DNA from: Heterotrichella gracilis
Taxonomy: Eukaryota > Sar > Xanthophyceae > Tribonematales > Xanthonemataceae
DNA length: 64,000 bases
Direction of reading: 5' to 3'
Assembly (NCBI GenBank): GCA_032358255.1
Contig: JAULBX010006331.1
Location: 1 to 64,000, forward strand
The notes below the pieces were generated by a model. The model was not told the DNA's origin and searched no databases. It worked only from the letters and a program-made list of their open reading frames with translations. Made by a program: the position numbers and the translations under genes. Each line of letters starts with the position of its first letter. The first letter of the stretch is position 1. Of the stretch, positions 12,201 to 24,200 are shown in pieces.

Positions 12201-15200
12201 GCAGTGCAATGGGTTCTCAGGAGATTTGTCATGGCATTTATTGATTGAGCTTCTCATTGCAGCCCTACCTGCCCCCTGTGTTGTATTTATTTTGAAATAT
12301 TTTACTTATGTGTCCATGTAACTCTAGTACTTTTGGTGGGTGTCGGGTGTATTCACAATTTTCACATGCATGCTGCAGAAGTCCCAGACCGACGTGGAGG
12401 CGGCGCCAGCCCCCCAACGGCGGCCGCCCACCGCCCAGCAGGTCCCTCCCCGCCCACGCAAGAAGGAGCCGCAACGGGTGCAGCAGGCGCAGGCTGAGGC
12501 GGCGGCCAGGGAGAAGGTGGAGGCGGAGCGCATCATGGCGCGCAAGGAGCGGATACTCAAATGTGCGTGCTGAAGTGGTGCTGTGGTGTGCACGTACAGG
12601 GGATTTTGGGACTGGCACTGGATTCCTGCAGTACTTCCTGATCATGATGCTATGGATGTTATCATAAGCAGAGCAATTTTGTGCTTTACAACAATACTGC
12701 GCCATGAGGCACTCACTTGCAAGCCTCTGGCCTGCGCATTGCATGGTGCACGCACTATGCGCGAGGGCAATGGCCCGCACACCCAATGCCCGCATTGAAC
12801 CACCTGTCCCTCCCGCTGCAGCCGCCCACAGCCTTGTTGCGCGCACCGCTGCCAGCAACGTACCCTTCCGCAAGCGCCTGAAGCAGATCAACCTGGAGCG
12901 CCTCAACGGCACCAGCTCCCCCCACTCGCCCATGGCGCGCAAATTAAGGCCCGAGCCTGCGGCCTCCATCGCCAGCAGCGCCCCCAGCACCACACCCGCG
13001 GTGCCCCGCCGATCCCAGCCAGCGACAGCGGCGCAGGTGAACAGGGATTGGGACAGGGACCGGCCCTCCAGTGCCCTGGCGGGCAAGCAGCAGCGGCGCA
13101 GTGAGGTGGATCGGCGGCTGGACTCGCTGGTGGGCCCCTCGGGCAGGCTACGGGACCCGTGCACCAACAACATCATCAAGGTAAGGGGCTCGCGATGGCG
13201 TACGCGGTCAATGCATGCTCAACTAACATATAAACATCAAGCGCACCTGTCAGTCAATCATCAGAATCTGCAATTGGGTGCAGATTTGATGCACATCTTC
13301 TAAGTAATGAATCACGAATCATGTGCCCCCGGTGCAGTTCCTCCGCCTGTTCAACCTGTGCGACATCGGCCCCACGCAAAGCGCCACCTCAGCAGCGCCC
13401 CACCCCGCACCCGATGCGCCCCAGCCCCCACCCGTCAGTGGCACCCTGCCGCACTCCAGCAGCAAGCCCCACCTGGCCGCTGCCAATGGCGATGCGGCTC
13501 GTGACGGCGGCGATGCGGGCGGGCGGGGTAAGGACGACGAGGTGCAGAGCGCCAGCAGGGACAGCGAGCGGGAGCAGGCGCGCAGCGAGCTGACTGGGCG
13601 GCAGCGGGCGCGCATGGCTGACCTGTCGCTGCTGCTGGATGTGGTGCTCAGCACCAGCTCCACTAGGTGCGCAGCAGCAGGGTGTGGCGCGTGGTGCTGG
13701 GCTGGACAGGGTTGGCGTTCACGTGTGAAAGTAATAACGCACATGGTTTGACAGCGCCCCACCCCGGCGCGGTTTCCCTTACTGCACTGACTAGCCGTGC
13801 AGCCTGCCAGCCCACCATTCCGCGTGTGCACATCACATTAGGGCACCACCCGCTCCCTACACTATGCATCATCCCCAAATCTCTGTGTTGCACCCTCTCC
13901 TGGCTGCCAATCACCTGACCGCCACCCGCTCTCTCCACCGTGCAGTACGCGCATGGAGGTGGTGCGCATGGGCATCCTGCGCCAGCTGCAGTCCACCGTT
14001 GGCCGCAACATCTCGCAGCAGTTCACCGTCATCCTCAAGAAGGTGCTGCGCGTGGTGGAGCACCTGCCGCTCACAGCGGACGACCTGCACCTCACGCGCA
14101 GCGCACATGGGTCGTTTGCAGACATGCTGAAGCAGCTGACGGGTTACCCCGATGCAGAGGTGGGTGCTGAGAACTGCCACCAGGGCTTTGCGCTGAAACC
14201 ATGCTGGCCTGCGCCACATACCGCTGGGATGATGCTGTCTGGGTTCTGCATACATTCTGCACCCGCCTCCATCCCCCTCCCAAATCCACCGCCTCACATC
14301 AATACGCCGCATCCCCAGGTGCGCAACAAGTCGTTCGCCCTGCTGAAGAAGCACCCCATGTCGGCCTGCACCCGCCCCGTGGTGCGCACCAGCTTCAGCG
14401 CGCCGCCACCTGGCGAGGCGTCGGTGGCCTCCCAGCGCAGCTCCCAGGTGTCGAGCTCAACCATGTTCAACCACATGCCCCCTCCGGGGCCTGGCGGGGC
14501 GCCCGTGCGCACCGTGGCGGTGGTGGTGCCGCTGCCCTCTGGGGGTTCCATGCAGGCGCAGGATGGCGTGCCGCCCCGTAAGGGGCCCAAGATTATGCGC
14601 CCGCTCATGTACCAGCCGCAGGCGCCGGCGGCGGGGGAGGGGCAGGCGACACCCCAGCCGGGGCAGGCGCCAACACAGGTGGGGCGCTGGTGCTGGTTGT
14701 GTGCGGTATATGTTCAAAATATATACGAGCCTGTCTCCATCATGGGTTGACCGCATGGCAGTGCCCACAACGCACATGTTTGCTTACCTGGATTAGGATT
14801 GTAATTGCATATGTGCCAGCGCTGCATAGTGCCGGGGCAGTAAAAAATACCAAGTACTGGTAAAAAATGCGCCGTCCATTTCCTCGGCACGGCAGCTTAT
14901 GTGATCATGTGGTCATGGGCTATCTCTCTCATGTTCTACTGCACATCTGGGCATGAGCGCGCCTGTCGCACTGGTTGCCAACCCACTCCTTGGCCTGTAG
15001 CCTGGTTCGCCCTGGCCCCCGCAGCCTCTCCTACCCGCTACTCCGCTGGCCGCGCCCTCTGCCTCCCTCCCTCCCACCTCAGCGCCCCAGCTGGATGTGG
15101 ATGCTGCCCCTGCCAGCGGCCAGCTGCCGCCTACCCTGCCCAAGCCCTCGGGCCGCATCATGCGCGCGTCCTACTCCACGCCTGCTGAGCTGGCGCGCAA

Positions 15201-16810
15201 GCGCAGCTTTGCGGATGTGATAGCTGGCGACCTGTCTCTACCGCCAGGTAGGCCACAGCTGAAGCACTCATTGTTATGACAGTGCTGACCCAGTGCTGCA
15301 TTCACTTGTGTGAATCTGCACAGGCAGGGCGCTTGTTCCATTATATCCCATTGTTGGCTGCACAGCCGTGGCATGGCGCATGCATGCCACATGGGCAGAT
15401 CCTGGTGGCCAGTGCAGGGCTGGATGATGTTCAGGAATTCTCTGGTGGTCCGCTAGGTGATGGAGCAGGGGCGTGGGCTGACCACCAACATGTGTCTCCT
15501 GCAGGCATAGGTGGCACCCCCGGTGTGACGCACTCCCGGCCGCCGCCACCCCCGCCACCGCTCATGTCCTCACGGTTTCAGCCCCCGCCTGGGTACCAGC
15601 AGCCCCACCTGGAGGATGGGGAGCGGCCGCCCTCCAGGGACTATGGGGCCTACGACCCCATGGAGGATTACATGGATGACCGCATGGATTATGACATGGC
15701 GCCATCCCGCAGCAGCGACGCAACTGAGTGGGACGTCGAGACCCAGTTTGCCGAGGGCACGTGCGGCGGCGCGTTTGGGGAGCCAGCGGCGTACGCCGGC
15801 GCCTACTCCCCCATCATCCACGACCCGCAGGAGAGCTACTCCCCCTTGATTGACGAGGATGAGGAGCCAACCCTAGCAGAGGGTATTTTTGAGGAGCCGC
15901 CGCATGCCCCGCCGCCGGAGCAGCCTGAGGATGCGTGGAACCCCGCCCCCAGCAACGGCTATGCTGAGAATGGTGATGACCTTCCGGAGTGGCATGATTT
16001 GAATGAGCCCCGGGAGGCGCCAGGTGGCGATCGCCCATTCGCCCAGCCCAGCAGCGAGCAGGCTGGCCCGGGTGGCGAGTACAATGGCGGCATGTATGGC
16101 CAGCTGTCGGATGGGGACCTGCAGAGCCTGGGCACGGTGCCCTCAGAGGCGCAGCTGTTTGCGCTCAAGTCGGAGGACAGCAGCGTGTTTGATGGTACGG
16201 TTCTGGGAAGAGGGGTTTTGTTTCCGAATGTGAACCACCTAGTGTCCATCTGCAGCAATTGCATGCCACGGTGTCCACAGGCACAAACCCATGCACTGCA
16301 TGTGCTGCTCCTCCCGCCCCCGTGGGTCATGCTCATGTACCTGCGACGCTGCTCCACAGATCACCCCTTCCTGCACCTGCATTATTGTGACTATTTAGGG
16401 TTTAGGGGTTTGTGATCCCTTGCCGTTGTGCACCTGGAGATACGTTAAGTTGCCTCCTGGCATCGCCATCTCGCTGATTCCTCCCTTTGTTTCCTGCTGC
16501 AGTGGCCGGTGTGATGCGCGACCAGCAGTGGGAGGAGCCCAACGAGCGCTTTGAGGCCTTTGTGAGCGAGGTGGTGAAGCACCGCATAGGCAAGTACACG
16601 CAGCCCGACCACCCGCACCGCGTCACGCCCCAGGAGGCAACCCAGCTGTGGCGCAAGTGCTGCGCGCAGATTGTGGGCAAGGAGCGCCAGGCCTTCCAGG
16701 AGCGGCGCGCAGGGGGGGTGCAGCGGCCGGTGGAGCGCAAGAAGCTGGAGGGGAAGATCAAGGAGTTTGTGCGGGAGCACGTCAAACGCATGCACACGGC
16801 CAAGGCCTGA
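9282..16810 (+). CDS. SETD2/Set2-type histone H3K36 methyltransferase (CW-AWS-SET-SRI)
   Basis: A predicted nuclear H3K36 methyltransferase coupled to elongating RNA polymerase II. Seventeen exons (9282-9448, 9573-9666, 9756-9965, 10182-10253, 10427-10510, 10658-10771, 11071-11232, 11484-11701, 11971-12103, 12379-12562, 12822-13180, 13338-13666, 13946-14159, 14319-14678, 15091-15247, 15505-16194, 16503-16810) give 1284 residues. In order the protein has a CW zinc finger ([17 protein letters not shown]), an AWS Cys cluster ([25 protein letters not shown]), a SET domain ([39 protein letters not shown]), a post-SET motif ([10 protein letters not shown]), a TFIIS-N-like helical segment (around [19 protein letters not shown]), Pro- and Asp-rich linkers, and a C-terminal SRI domain (around [16 protein letters not shown]) that should bind the Pol II CTD. 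An alternative start is the Met at 9306. The acceptor at 15090 is the least certain junction. Confidence 0.93.
16392..16412 (+). repeat. Short TTTAGGG telomere-like tract in SETD2-like intron 16
   Basis: About two TTTAGGG units lie about 95 bp before the last acceptor of the gene. Here the transcript carries the G-rich strand, unlike most other copies in the window. Confidence 0.6.
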
Positions 16811-18141
16811 TTGGCGCGGCGGCGGGGTGGGGTGGAGGGGAAGGGGGGCGCGCAAGCATTGCCTGTTGGCAGGTGATTTGTGTTTCGGGATTGAAAATCA
16901 GGTTGGGGGAAGTCGGGACTCCACTTTGAGGGGAATTTGCTAGGGGGGTGCATAGGGGTGGTGGCCACCTTGTCTTGTGGGGACTAGCAGCCAGTTCTTC
17001 GCTGCCTTTACCCTGGGGTTAGTATTTGTGTGATTAAAGCCTACCTTGCCTCTGTCTTTCAGTCGCGGTTGGCATCATCCTTTTGCCTGGGCCTCCGTAC
17101 ACGGCAGCATGCACCACTTGGTTGCAGTGCTTTCCACAAATACAGAGCCGGCCATTGCTTATGGAGCAGTTTTGTTTTTCAGCCATGTTAAGATATACAA
17201 GTTGGCAACTGTGGGTGTTGGGGACTTTCATATCAGCCAAGAAGGGTGACTTGGGTGACTTGCATGACCTTTTCTCATAGAAGGTCTCCGCCTTGGTGCA
17301 ATTTCCAAGCTGGCAGTGTTCCCCAATTCTAAACGCTTGTTGGTGCCTCTTTCAGGCCCTTCGACACTTTTACCTGTGCACAAACTTATTTGCCCGAGAC
17401 GTGTTTTCTATTCATTCCCTTGCAATATTACACATATTTGTGCTTCGCCCAAGCATGTCCAAAGCTCACCGTGTGCCACATGTGTCTGCAAACACTTTCT
17501 GAACATTTGGTAAACTGTTGATGACCATCAATACTGATTTTTTTATCATGGATTGGTGACTGTAAAGCAATCTTCTATCTTCAGCCACGGTGCCTGGCAC
17601 CAGTAACCCCCTGGGACTTAGGCACTTGAACGTCACATGGTGGCCAGTGGCAGATGGTCTACGAACCTATTCACACTGGCGATTAGGTGCACCAGTGGGT
17701 GTCACATAGTTTCAGACAGTGGTGAGTGCAAAAGAAGGTCGCAGTGACTGAGCCAGTTTGCCTTCCGGATGACGAGCGTTGCTGTCATCAACTGCCATGA
17801 CACCCGTGTGCTGGGGACCAATCCAAGGAAAGTGTACCACAGTAGCCAACCAAGTATAGTTTCTTGTCTCTCTGGGCAAAGTGCACTGTGTGCGCTTGGC
17901 CAGAATACACTACTGACATGCAAGGCCCACTTTTCAGCCCAAGGTGAAAAGGTCCTGTGGAGCTGCACGGTCACGTGGAGCTGAACATGCTTATATAGCA
18001 AGCTATTGCCAACCACGGCTGCAATTCCCATGTCATGTGGCGCGCTTTGCAAGGCGCAAGCTGGCAATTCCAATAAGGGTGTTCACATCTCGTTACAGAA
18101 CCAGCTGTACTAGCCAAGTATCACAAGGCGGACATTGCTGC
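16811..18141. other. Convergent intergenic region, no gene seen
   Basis: This 1.33-kb gap lies between two facing 3' ends. Frames are short and none carries recognisable protein motifs. A TGTAA motif near 17560 could serve the SETD2-like gene, but it is far from the stop. Confidence 0.45.
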
Positions 18142-19101
18142 TTAGTCGAAGAGGGAGAAGCCCATGTCCTGCACAACACACACTCAAGGTCAGTCAAACT
18201 GCAGGCCCAACTATTTTCAAAACAATGGCAAACGCTATGCCCTATGGTCTCGAAGCCAAGCCAAACACGTGCTAGAAGATGGCAGGATGCAGATAGCTAC
18301 CAAGACTGGCTGCTGAGGTGGCTTTGCTGCTGGGCATGCAAGGACTGCCAACGTTCAACATCAGGCGCGTGCCAGTGCGTGACTTACATCATCCTCAGAC
18401 TCCTCTGGCTCCTCCTCCTTCACCTCCTCAGCAGCGGCCTCAGCGGCACCACCACCGCCGCCGGCAGCAGCGGCACCACCCACAGCGGGGGCACCACCTG
18501 GAACGAAACACAGCCTCGCTCAGCGTTGGCTCTATAGGGAGATGACCGGGTGGGCATGCAAGTTCTGCCACACACTTGCAGACCAAGGTTTCTTTCAAAC
18601 CCATGTGTGTGTGTTGCAAACTTATCCCTCCTGCTATAGCCGTTGCAGGACCTGTTGCCCCCTGTCTTATGCGCCCCATTCGCATCTGCTGCTGCTGCTG
18701 TATGCATGTCATGTTAACAATGCATGTCCCAACACGGTGGGGCACGTACCAGCGCCGATGTTGGTGATGTAGTCGTCCAGGGACTTGTTGGCCAACAGCT
18801 TGGCGAACAGGCCGGGCCAGTATGGCTCCACCTCCACACCAGCTGCCTTCACCAAAGTGGTGATGTTGTCAGCCTGCAAATACACAGGCATGAGCGTCAC
18901 TATAACGTAGCGAACCGCCCACTGCCAGTGGACAAGCAACGCAACCATAACAGCTGAATGCATACACTGTTGGCTATGCGTGTGGATGCTTGTTTGCTTA
19001 TGCACGGCCGCAGCCACGCTGGGTGCACCCACCGTGATTTCGACGCCATCGTCGTGCAGGATGAGGGCTGCGTACACGCAGGCAAGTTCGGAGGTCGCCA
19101 T
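18142..19101 (-). CDS. RPLP1: 60S acidic ribosomal protein P1
   Basis: P1 forms, with P2 and P0, the lateral stalk of the large ribosomal subunit that recruits translation GTPases. Four exons (19101-19033, 18873-18750, 18497-18388, 18168-18142) encode 109 residues, the usual P1 length. The N-terminus MATSELACVYAALILHDDG is diagnostic. It is followed by the helical dimerisation part ending in LFAKLLANKSLDDYITNIG. A Gly/Ala hinge and acidic stretch (EEVKEEEPEEDD) follow. The last exon is only 27 nt and encodes the universal stalk tip DMGFSLFD plus stop. Phase and the conserved tip fix that micro-exon. The gene is head-to-head with RPS14. Confidence 0.95.
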
Positions 19102-19411
19102 CCTGAAAGATATTAAGCACTGGGGCACTAACAGGGACAAGGCGGCCGAAATGAGGCAGAGATTGGGGCGTTCCTCCGCTTATGAGCCAAAAAAGAGGAG
19201 CCTGCGGTCCGGCCGCCGCGGGCAGAGGAGGCAAGGAAAAAACGCCCCGTTTCACAGTGCATAAATATCACACCTTGACGGCTGGCAATAGTGGAAAAAG
19301 CACGCCGGCAGGTTTGGCTTCATAGCCTGGTTTGGGCGCCCTATCTCTTCCTTTTCCGGTGCATGGGCAGCTTGTAGCCTGCTTGTAGCATCTGCCTGCA
19401 ACCCAGCCAAG
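19102..19411. promoter_or_regulatory. Shared bidirectional promoter RPLP1 / RPS14
   Basis: Only 310 bp separates the start codons of two cytosolic ribosomal protein genes. An AT-rich ATAAATAT box is at about 19261-19268. A pyrimidine tract CTATCTCTTCCTTTTCC at 19341-19357 lies just before RPS14 and resembles a 5' TOP element. Co-regulation of the two genes is an inference. Confidence 0.55.
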
Positions 19412-19861
19412 ATGGCTCCCAAGAAGCGCGCTGAGAAGGATGAGAACGTGACCCTGGGCCCCGCCACCCGCGAGGGCGAGCTCATCTTTGGGGTGGCCCA
19501 CATCTTCGCCTCCTTCAACGACACCTTTGTGCACGTCACGGACCTGTCCGGCAAGGAAACCCTGGTGCGCGTCACCGGCGGGATGAAGGTCAAGGCTGAT
19601 CGCGACGAGTCCTCTCCCTACGCAGCCATGCTTGCAGCACAGGATGTGGCAGAGAAGTGCAAGGTCCTGGGTGTGAACGCCCTGCACATCAAGCTGAGGG
19701 CAACCGGTGGAAACAAGACCAAGACGCCAGGACCTGGAGCCCAATCCGCCCTGCGTGCCCTGGCCCGCGCAGGCCTCAAGATTGGACGCATCGAGGATGT
19801 GACACCCATCCCCACTGACTCCACAAGGAGAAAGGGTGGGCGCCGTGGGCGCCGTCTGTAG
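19412..19861 (+). CDS. RPS14: 40S ribosomal protein S14 (uS11)
   Basis: A component of the small-subunit platform near the mRNA exit. This is a single uninterrupted 149-codon frame, the only intronless gene in the window. It begins [17 protein letters not shown] and contains the uS11 core: [40 protein letters not shown], and [20 protein letters not shown]. It ends with the basic [11 protein letters not shown] tail that reaches into the decoding region. Length and ends match eukaryotic S14 exactly. A TGTAA motif at 20215-20219 is a plausible poly(A) signal. Confidence 0.98.
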   Translation: MAPKKRAEKDENVTLGPATREGELIFGVAHIFASFNDTFVHVTDLSGKETLVRVTGGMKVKADRDESSPYAAMLAAQDVAEKCKVLGVNALHIKLRATGGNKTKTPGPGAQSALRALARAGLKIGRIEDVTPIPTDSTRRKGGRRGRRL

Positions 19862-21281
19862 GCTGCTGGGCAGCTTACTATTGCAGCAGCTTGCCTCCTA
19901 CAACAGCTTGCAGTGGGTACCAGCTGGCAGAGTGTTCTGGGCAGCTTACCTATCTGTGGATAGCCTATAGGTGCTGACACAGCTTTTCAGCAGGCGCAGC
20001 TTTGTCACCAGACGCTGCCTTGTTATTCCCAGCCAAATCCGACAGCTACCACAACACGCCTCTTTGTTACAGCCCAGTCATGTAGTTGAGCAACCGGGGT
20101 GTGCGTTGCGCGTGTGAACACGTTTGTTGGTGTGCTGGACTTTGTGCTTGATGTTTGAGACTCAGGTCTGTAGGACCAGCGGGACGGGGACGCAACTTTG
20201 TATTGGCCAGCTGCTGTAACACATCACCTTCACCGTCCTTTTGCCTGGGTTATGGGGGCCCTGATGCCGTGCACGGCCCTCCTATTGCATGGTTCATTAC
20301 ACTTTCTGGCGCACGGTCATCGTGTATGTTGTCTATGCATCTGAGTCCCTAGCAATTATGAAGTAGTGCCACTGCATACCAGCGCTTCATGTAGGTGAGG
20401 TTCAGCGGCTGAGTTGAGTGGGCAGAGCAATTGTCCTTCAGCTGCCAGTGGCCATTCCACAGCGGCAAAGCAGCGGCAAAGCATTCAAGGTGGTACCCAG
20501 GGAGGCTGTTTTTCAGTTCATGGGTTTGCAATTGCATTTACATGATTTGCAAAGCCTGTCGGGAAACCCTCCTGTGTGGAAAGATAAAGAAAAGCTTTCT
20601 TCAAATGGTGGGGATGCATCCATGGTTCAACCGTGTGGGTTGATGGAATATGAAACACGAACCAAACACCGCCAGTTGCCAGCAGAAAAAACAAAAGCGG
20701 GGGAGGTGCAAAATGGCGTGATGCCACAACTGCAAGGTAAAAGTTACCAGGCCTGGATAGTCATATTAGGTCATTGCAGAGCTTGGCATGGCCACGGTGG
20801 GTGACCTGCCTATGCCAGCAGGCAGTTTATGCATGTTATGAGGGGTCTTTGGCTGGTAGTACATCAAGATTGGCAACCAAATTGAAACCCGTACGACATA
20901 ATCAAGGCATGAGTGGCAGCGCTCATGCCGGAGGTGTTGCGCCATGCGGTGTCATTGAGTTGGGACTACTACCCCCTGTTATGGTCAATACAAGATGCTC
21001 ATTGCAAAAGCACTGCAACAGCACTTCCCACAGAGGTCACTGACTGCAATCCTTCAGTTGCCAGGTGCTATCTACTTGTAACCACCACCAGCTTGGGGAG
21101 TGATAAAAATTGAAGGGGAGGAGGTAAAGGAAGAAGCTGGGGGGTCACAGGCCTGCACGGGTGCAAGCCAAGAGCCCATGGCAACCTGGCTTGCAGCCTC
21201 ACCCAATATCCAATTTGCGACATAAAACAGGTACACACCAGCATCACGGTATTCCTCCCGTTTCATTCACAGGATTTGCAC
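19862..21281. other. Convergent intergenic region, no gene seen
   Basis: This 1.42-kb gap lies between the 3' ends of RPS14 and the GT49 gene. It contains the RPS14 3' UTR with TGTAA at 20215-20219. No coding frame with family features, RNA gene or mobile element was recognised. Confidence 0.45.
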
Positions 21282-24200
21282 TCAGCGGGTGGGTGGCGGC
21301 ACCCCGGTGGGCACATAGGGCGGCAGCTCCTCCATGGACCCCAGGCGCGGCCCCAGCAGGGGCACGCTGTGTGTGCATGTGGCAGAGACCATGGGCACCA
21401 CTTTGCTTGCGTTCACCACAGCAGCAGCCAGCTCGTTGTTCTGTGAGGGGGAGCGAATAAGCGGTGTGTCAGGGGCAGGTGCTATGGTCATGTTGCAGGC
21501 AAAGGAATGGGGTAGTGATGCTGAAATGCGTGTGGGCGCTCGCGAATATGTATTCTAAAGCCGATTTTAGGAAAATTGAAACCCTTCTAGGAAGTATATT
21601 TCGGGTGTATTGCATTAGAACGGTCATTTGATCATTCACAGGTTCGACAACCAAATCAACACAGGTAGGAGTAGCAGTCATCCACCACCCGCTTACCTTC
21701 CGCTTCATGCGCTGCATCATCCCTGGGTTCCTGCTCCCCATCAGCCGGGACTCGGTCTGGCCATGCGGCATGTGCAGCACGAATGCCGAGGGGTGCACAA
21801 AGAAGCGGAAACCGAATTTGAACAGCGTCCAGATGTGCAGCGACTTGTTGTACAGGCGGCCGCGGAAGCGCTCGTCATACCATGGCACGTGCTTGTGGGC
21901 CAACAGGACGTAGGGCTCAAACCGCTGCAGGAGGGAGCACGGGTCTAGGGTTACGGGTTTAGGGTCATAGGGTATAGGGTTTAGGGTTTCAGGCACAGGA
22001 TTGTGGGGCATGAACCGGCGCAGGGGGCCAGCAAAGGCTTTCTTCATTCACGAGTCCCTCCTATTAGTAATGACGATTCAGGGAGATAGAAAGGTTTTAG
22101 CTTGATGCTGTCTGCGCGCACGATGGAGAAAGATTATGTTTTGCTACATGCAAGATTATTAAACATGCACTGCACACCATTGCTGGTTTGGACCTGCATC
22201 TGACGATGATAGCCCATGATTTGAAGCTATCCGCCTCCTCCCCACCCTCCACAAACGCGCCACCCACCTTGCAGGACGGGCAGGCGCTGGCGTTGTTCAG
22301 GTCGCCCACCCATATCTCAAAGTCCTGCTCCGCCCCTAGCCAGTGGCTGAAGTTTGTGTAGCCGTGGCCGTACCACCAGAAGTCGCGCGTGGGGGAGGAG
22401 AGGTTGTGCAGGTGGAAGGGGCGGACAGTGCCCTGCTGGAACTGAGCGAGCAGCTCTGGCTTGCCACCTGGCAGCAAGGTGGCAGTTTCACAGGCATGAA
22501 CCACAGGGAATCAATTGATCCGCAGGAGGTAGGGGTCGCATTTGGAAATTTGCGGCCAGACCTTGATCAGGCACAAGCTGGCGCCCACTGGCATGCATGC
22601 CCGTCTTGAGTAGGGTATGGAGCACCTCATCAGCTAATTACGGCATCATGTGCATATGCATCCACAGTGCAATATGATGCCAGACACTGGTTTGTGTACA
22701 CTGCCCACTGTGCTACATGCCTGCCGCGATCTGCCCCATGATAGAATACCCCGCCCAACGGGATCAAATGCCTTACAGGGGTGTTCTTTGTGGCACCTGC
22801 CCCGCACCTGCCACCACCTGCTGCCCCACCGCCTGCGTGCGCGCCTTTCTGTAGTCCATCATCAGCTCCCATGCGGGGATGACCATGAGCTGACGGCTGG
22901 ACAGAAGGCGCTGCCGCAAGGCCTGACTGGCCTGCCCCCCCTGCATGAGCTGGTTGAGGGAGTGGCTGGGGAGGAAGTCCACATCCATGAGGAACACCAG
23001 CTGTGCAACGGCAGAGGGCGCTGTCAGTATGTGGGGCGCAGCATCAGTGATAGCTGGGGGGTGCGGTGCCCCAAAGGATGGGTGCGCCAGTTGGTGCCAT
23101 GCGTTTGGCTGACAGCTGGCATGTGGCTCCCACATCGTCGTCCCCAAAAGGGTGCAACAGGCGCTGTGCGTTTGCTGGAGCGGGAAAATTTGCCAAGCAC
23201 ATGCAAGGGAAGATTGGCACTGGCTGCTGTATAATTTCTATACCACCACACCCCACGCCACCCTCCCCTCCTCACCTCGGTGTCTACTACCTCCAGCGCC
23301 TTGTTCCTCAGCAGGTTGACTGGGTACCAGAAGGCGCTGCGGCTGGTGGGGAACAAGGACACGCCCTGCAGGGGGCCAATGTGGTGGGTGGGGTGGGGCA
23401 CTGTGTCATCATAGCAGCTGCTATGGGATACACATGGTCTTTCTAATTTTATGGCATTTTTTGCCAGTTTTTTCCTGGCTCAAAATGTGAATTTCTTTGC
23501 CTTCAGAGCGCGATTTGCTCTTTGCATGCCTCCCCAGGATCGGGAAATCGCCCCGCCCGGGAGTTGTCTATGACGCTTCGGCGTTGCGGCGGGCTTTCGT
23601 CATTATTCTGTTATTCTGTTATTCTGATACACATGGTCGCGGATCAGGACTTGCTGAACGTGGATGGCAGCTGAGGGCTGTCAAGAACAAGCTGCACGGT
23701 GCATCAGGCATGTGCGAGGATGCATTGCCATGCCGTGCAACACTGCTTACACATGTAAGGGAATTGGGGGTACGAGGATAAAAAATGGCAACCGCTCTCT
23801 GTATGCAACTTTGTAACGGTGGAATTCTGTATCAAGCCTGCCAAGAAAATTGGGTGTGTGCAACCTCTGCAAAGACGATTGCTAGATTCCACTCGTTTAA
23901 TCAATCAATCAATTAATCAAAGATGAAATTACCAGTAGCAGGTGCAGCTTGCAAGGTGAGGATGCCTGCGCATTAAAGAAGTCCTGCAGCTGCTCCTTAA
24001 AGTGATCCAGAGTCAGGTTGGATGTCCCAGGGCCAGTGTAGGCGTTGACAGGCGTTGTGTTTACAAAGGGCACGTACACGCTGGCCACCACCACGCCCTG
24101 CCAGATCTCGCAAATCTTGCCCAGGCGATCAAGCCTGCAGCAAATAAGGTTTAGGGTTTAGGGTTTAGGAACAAGTGGGCATAGTGGCCCGCCATGAGCA

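Noticed and set aside
12265-13179. A 304-codon minus-strand frame
   Set aside because: It is antisense to SETD2-like exons 10-11 and spans their intron, and it has no domain.
21944-24169. TTTAGGG runs as a sign of a chromosome end
   Set aside because: They are short, degenerate and lie inside introns of an intact gene with further genes on both sides.
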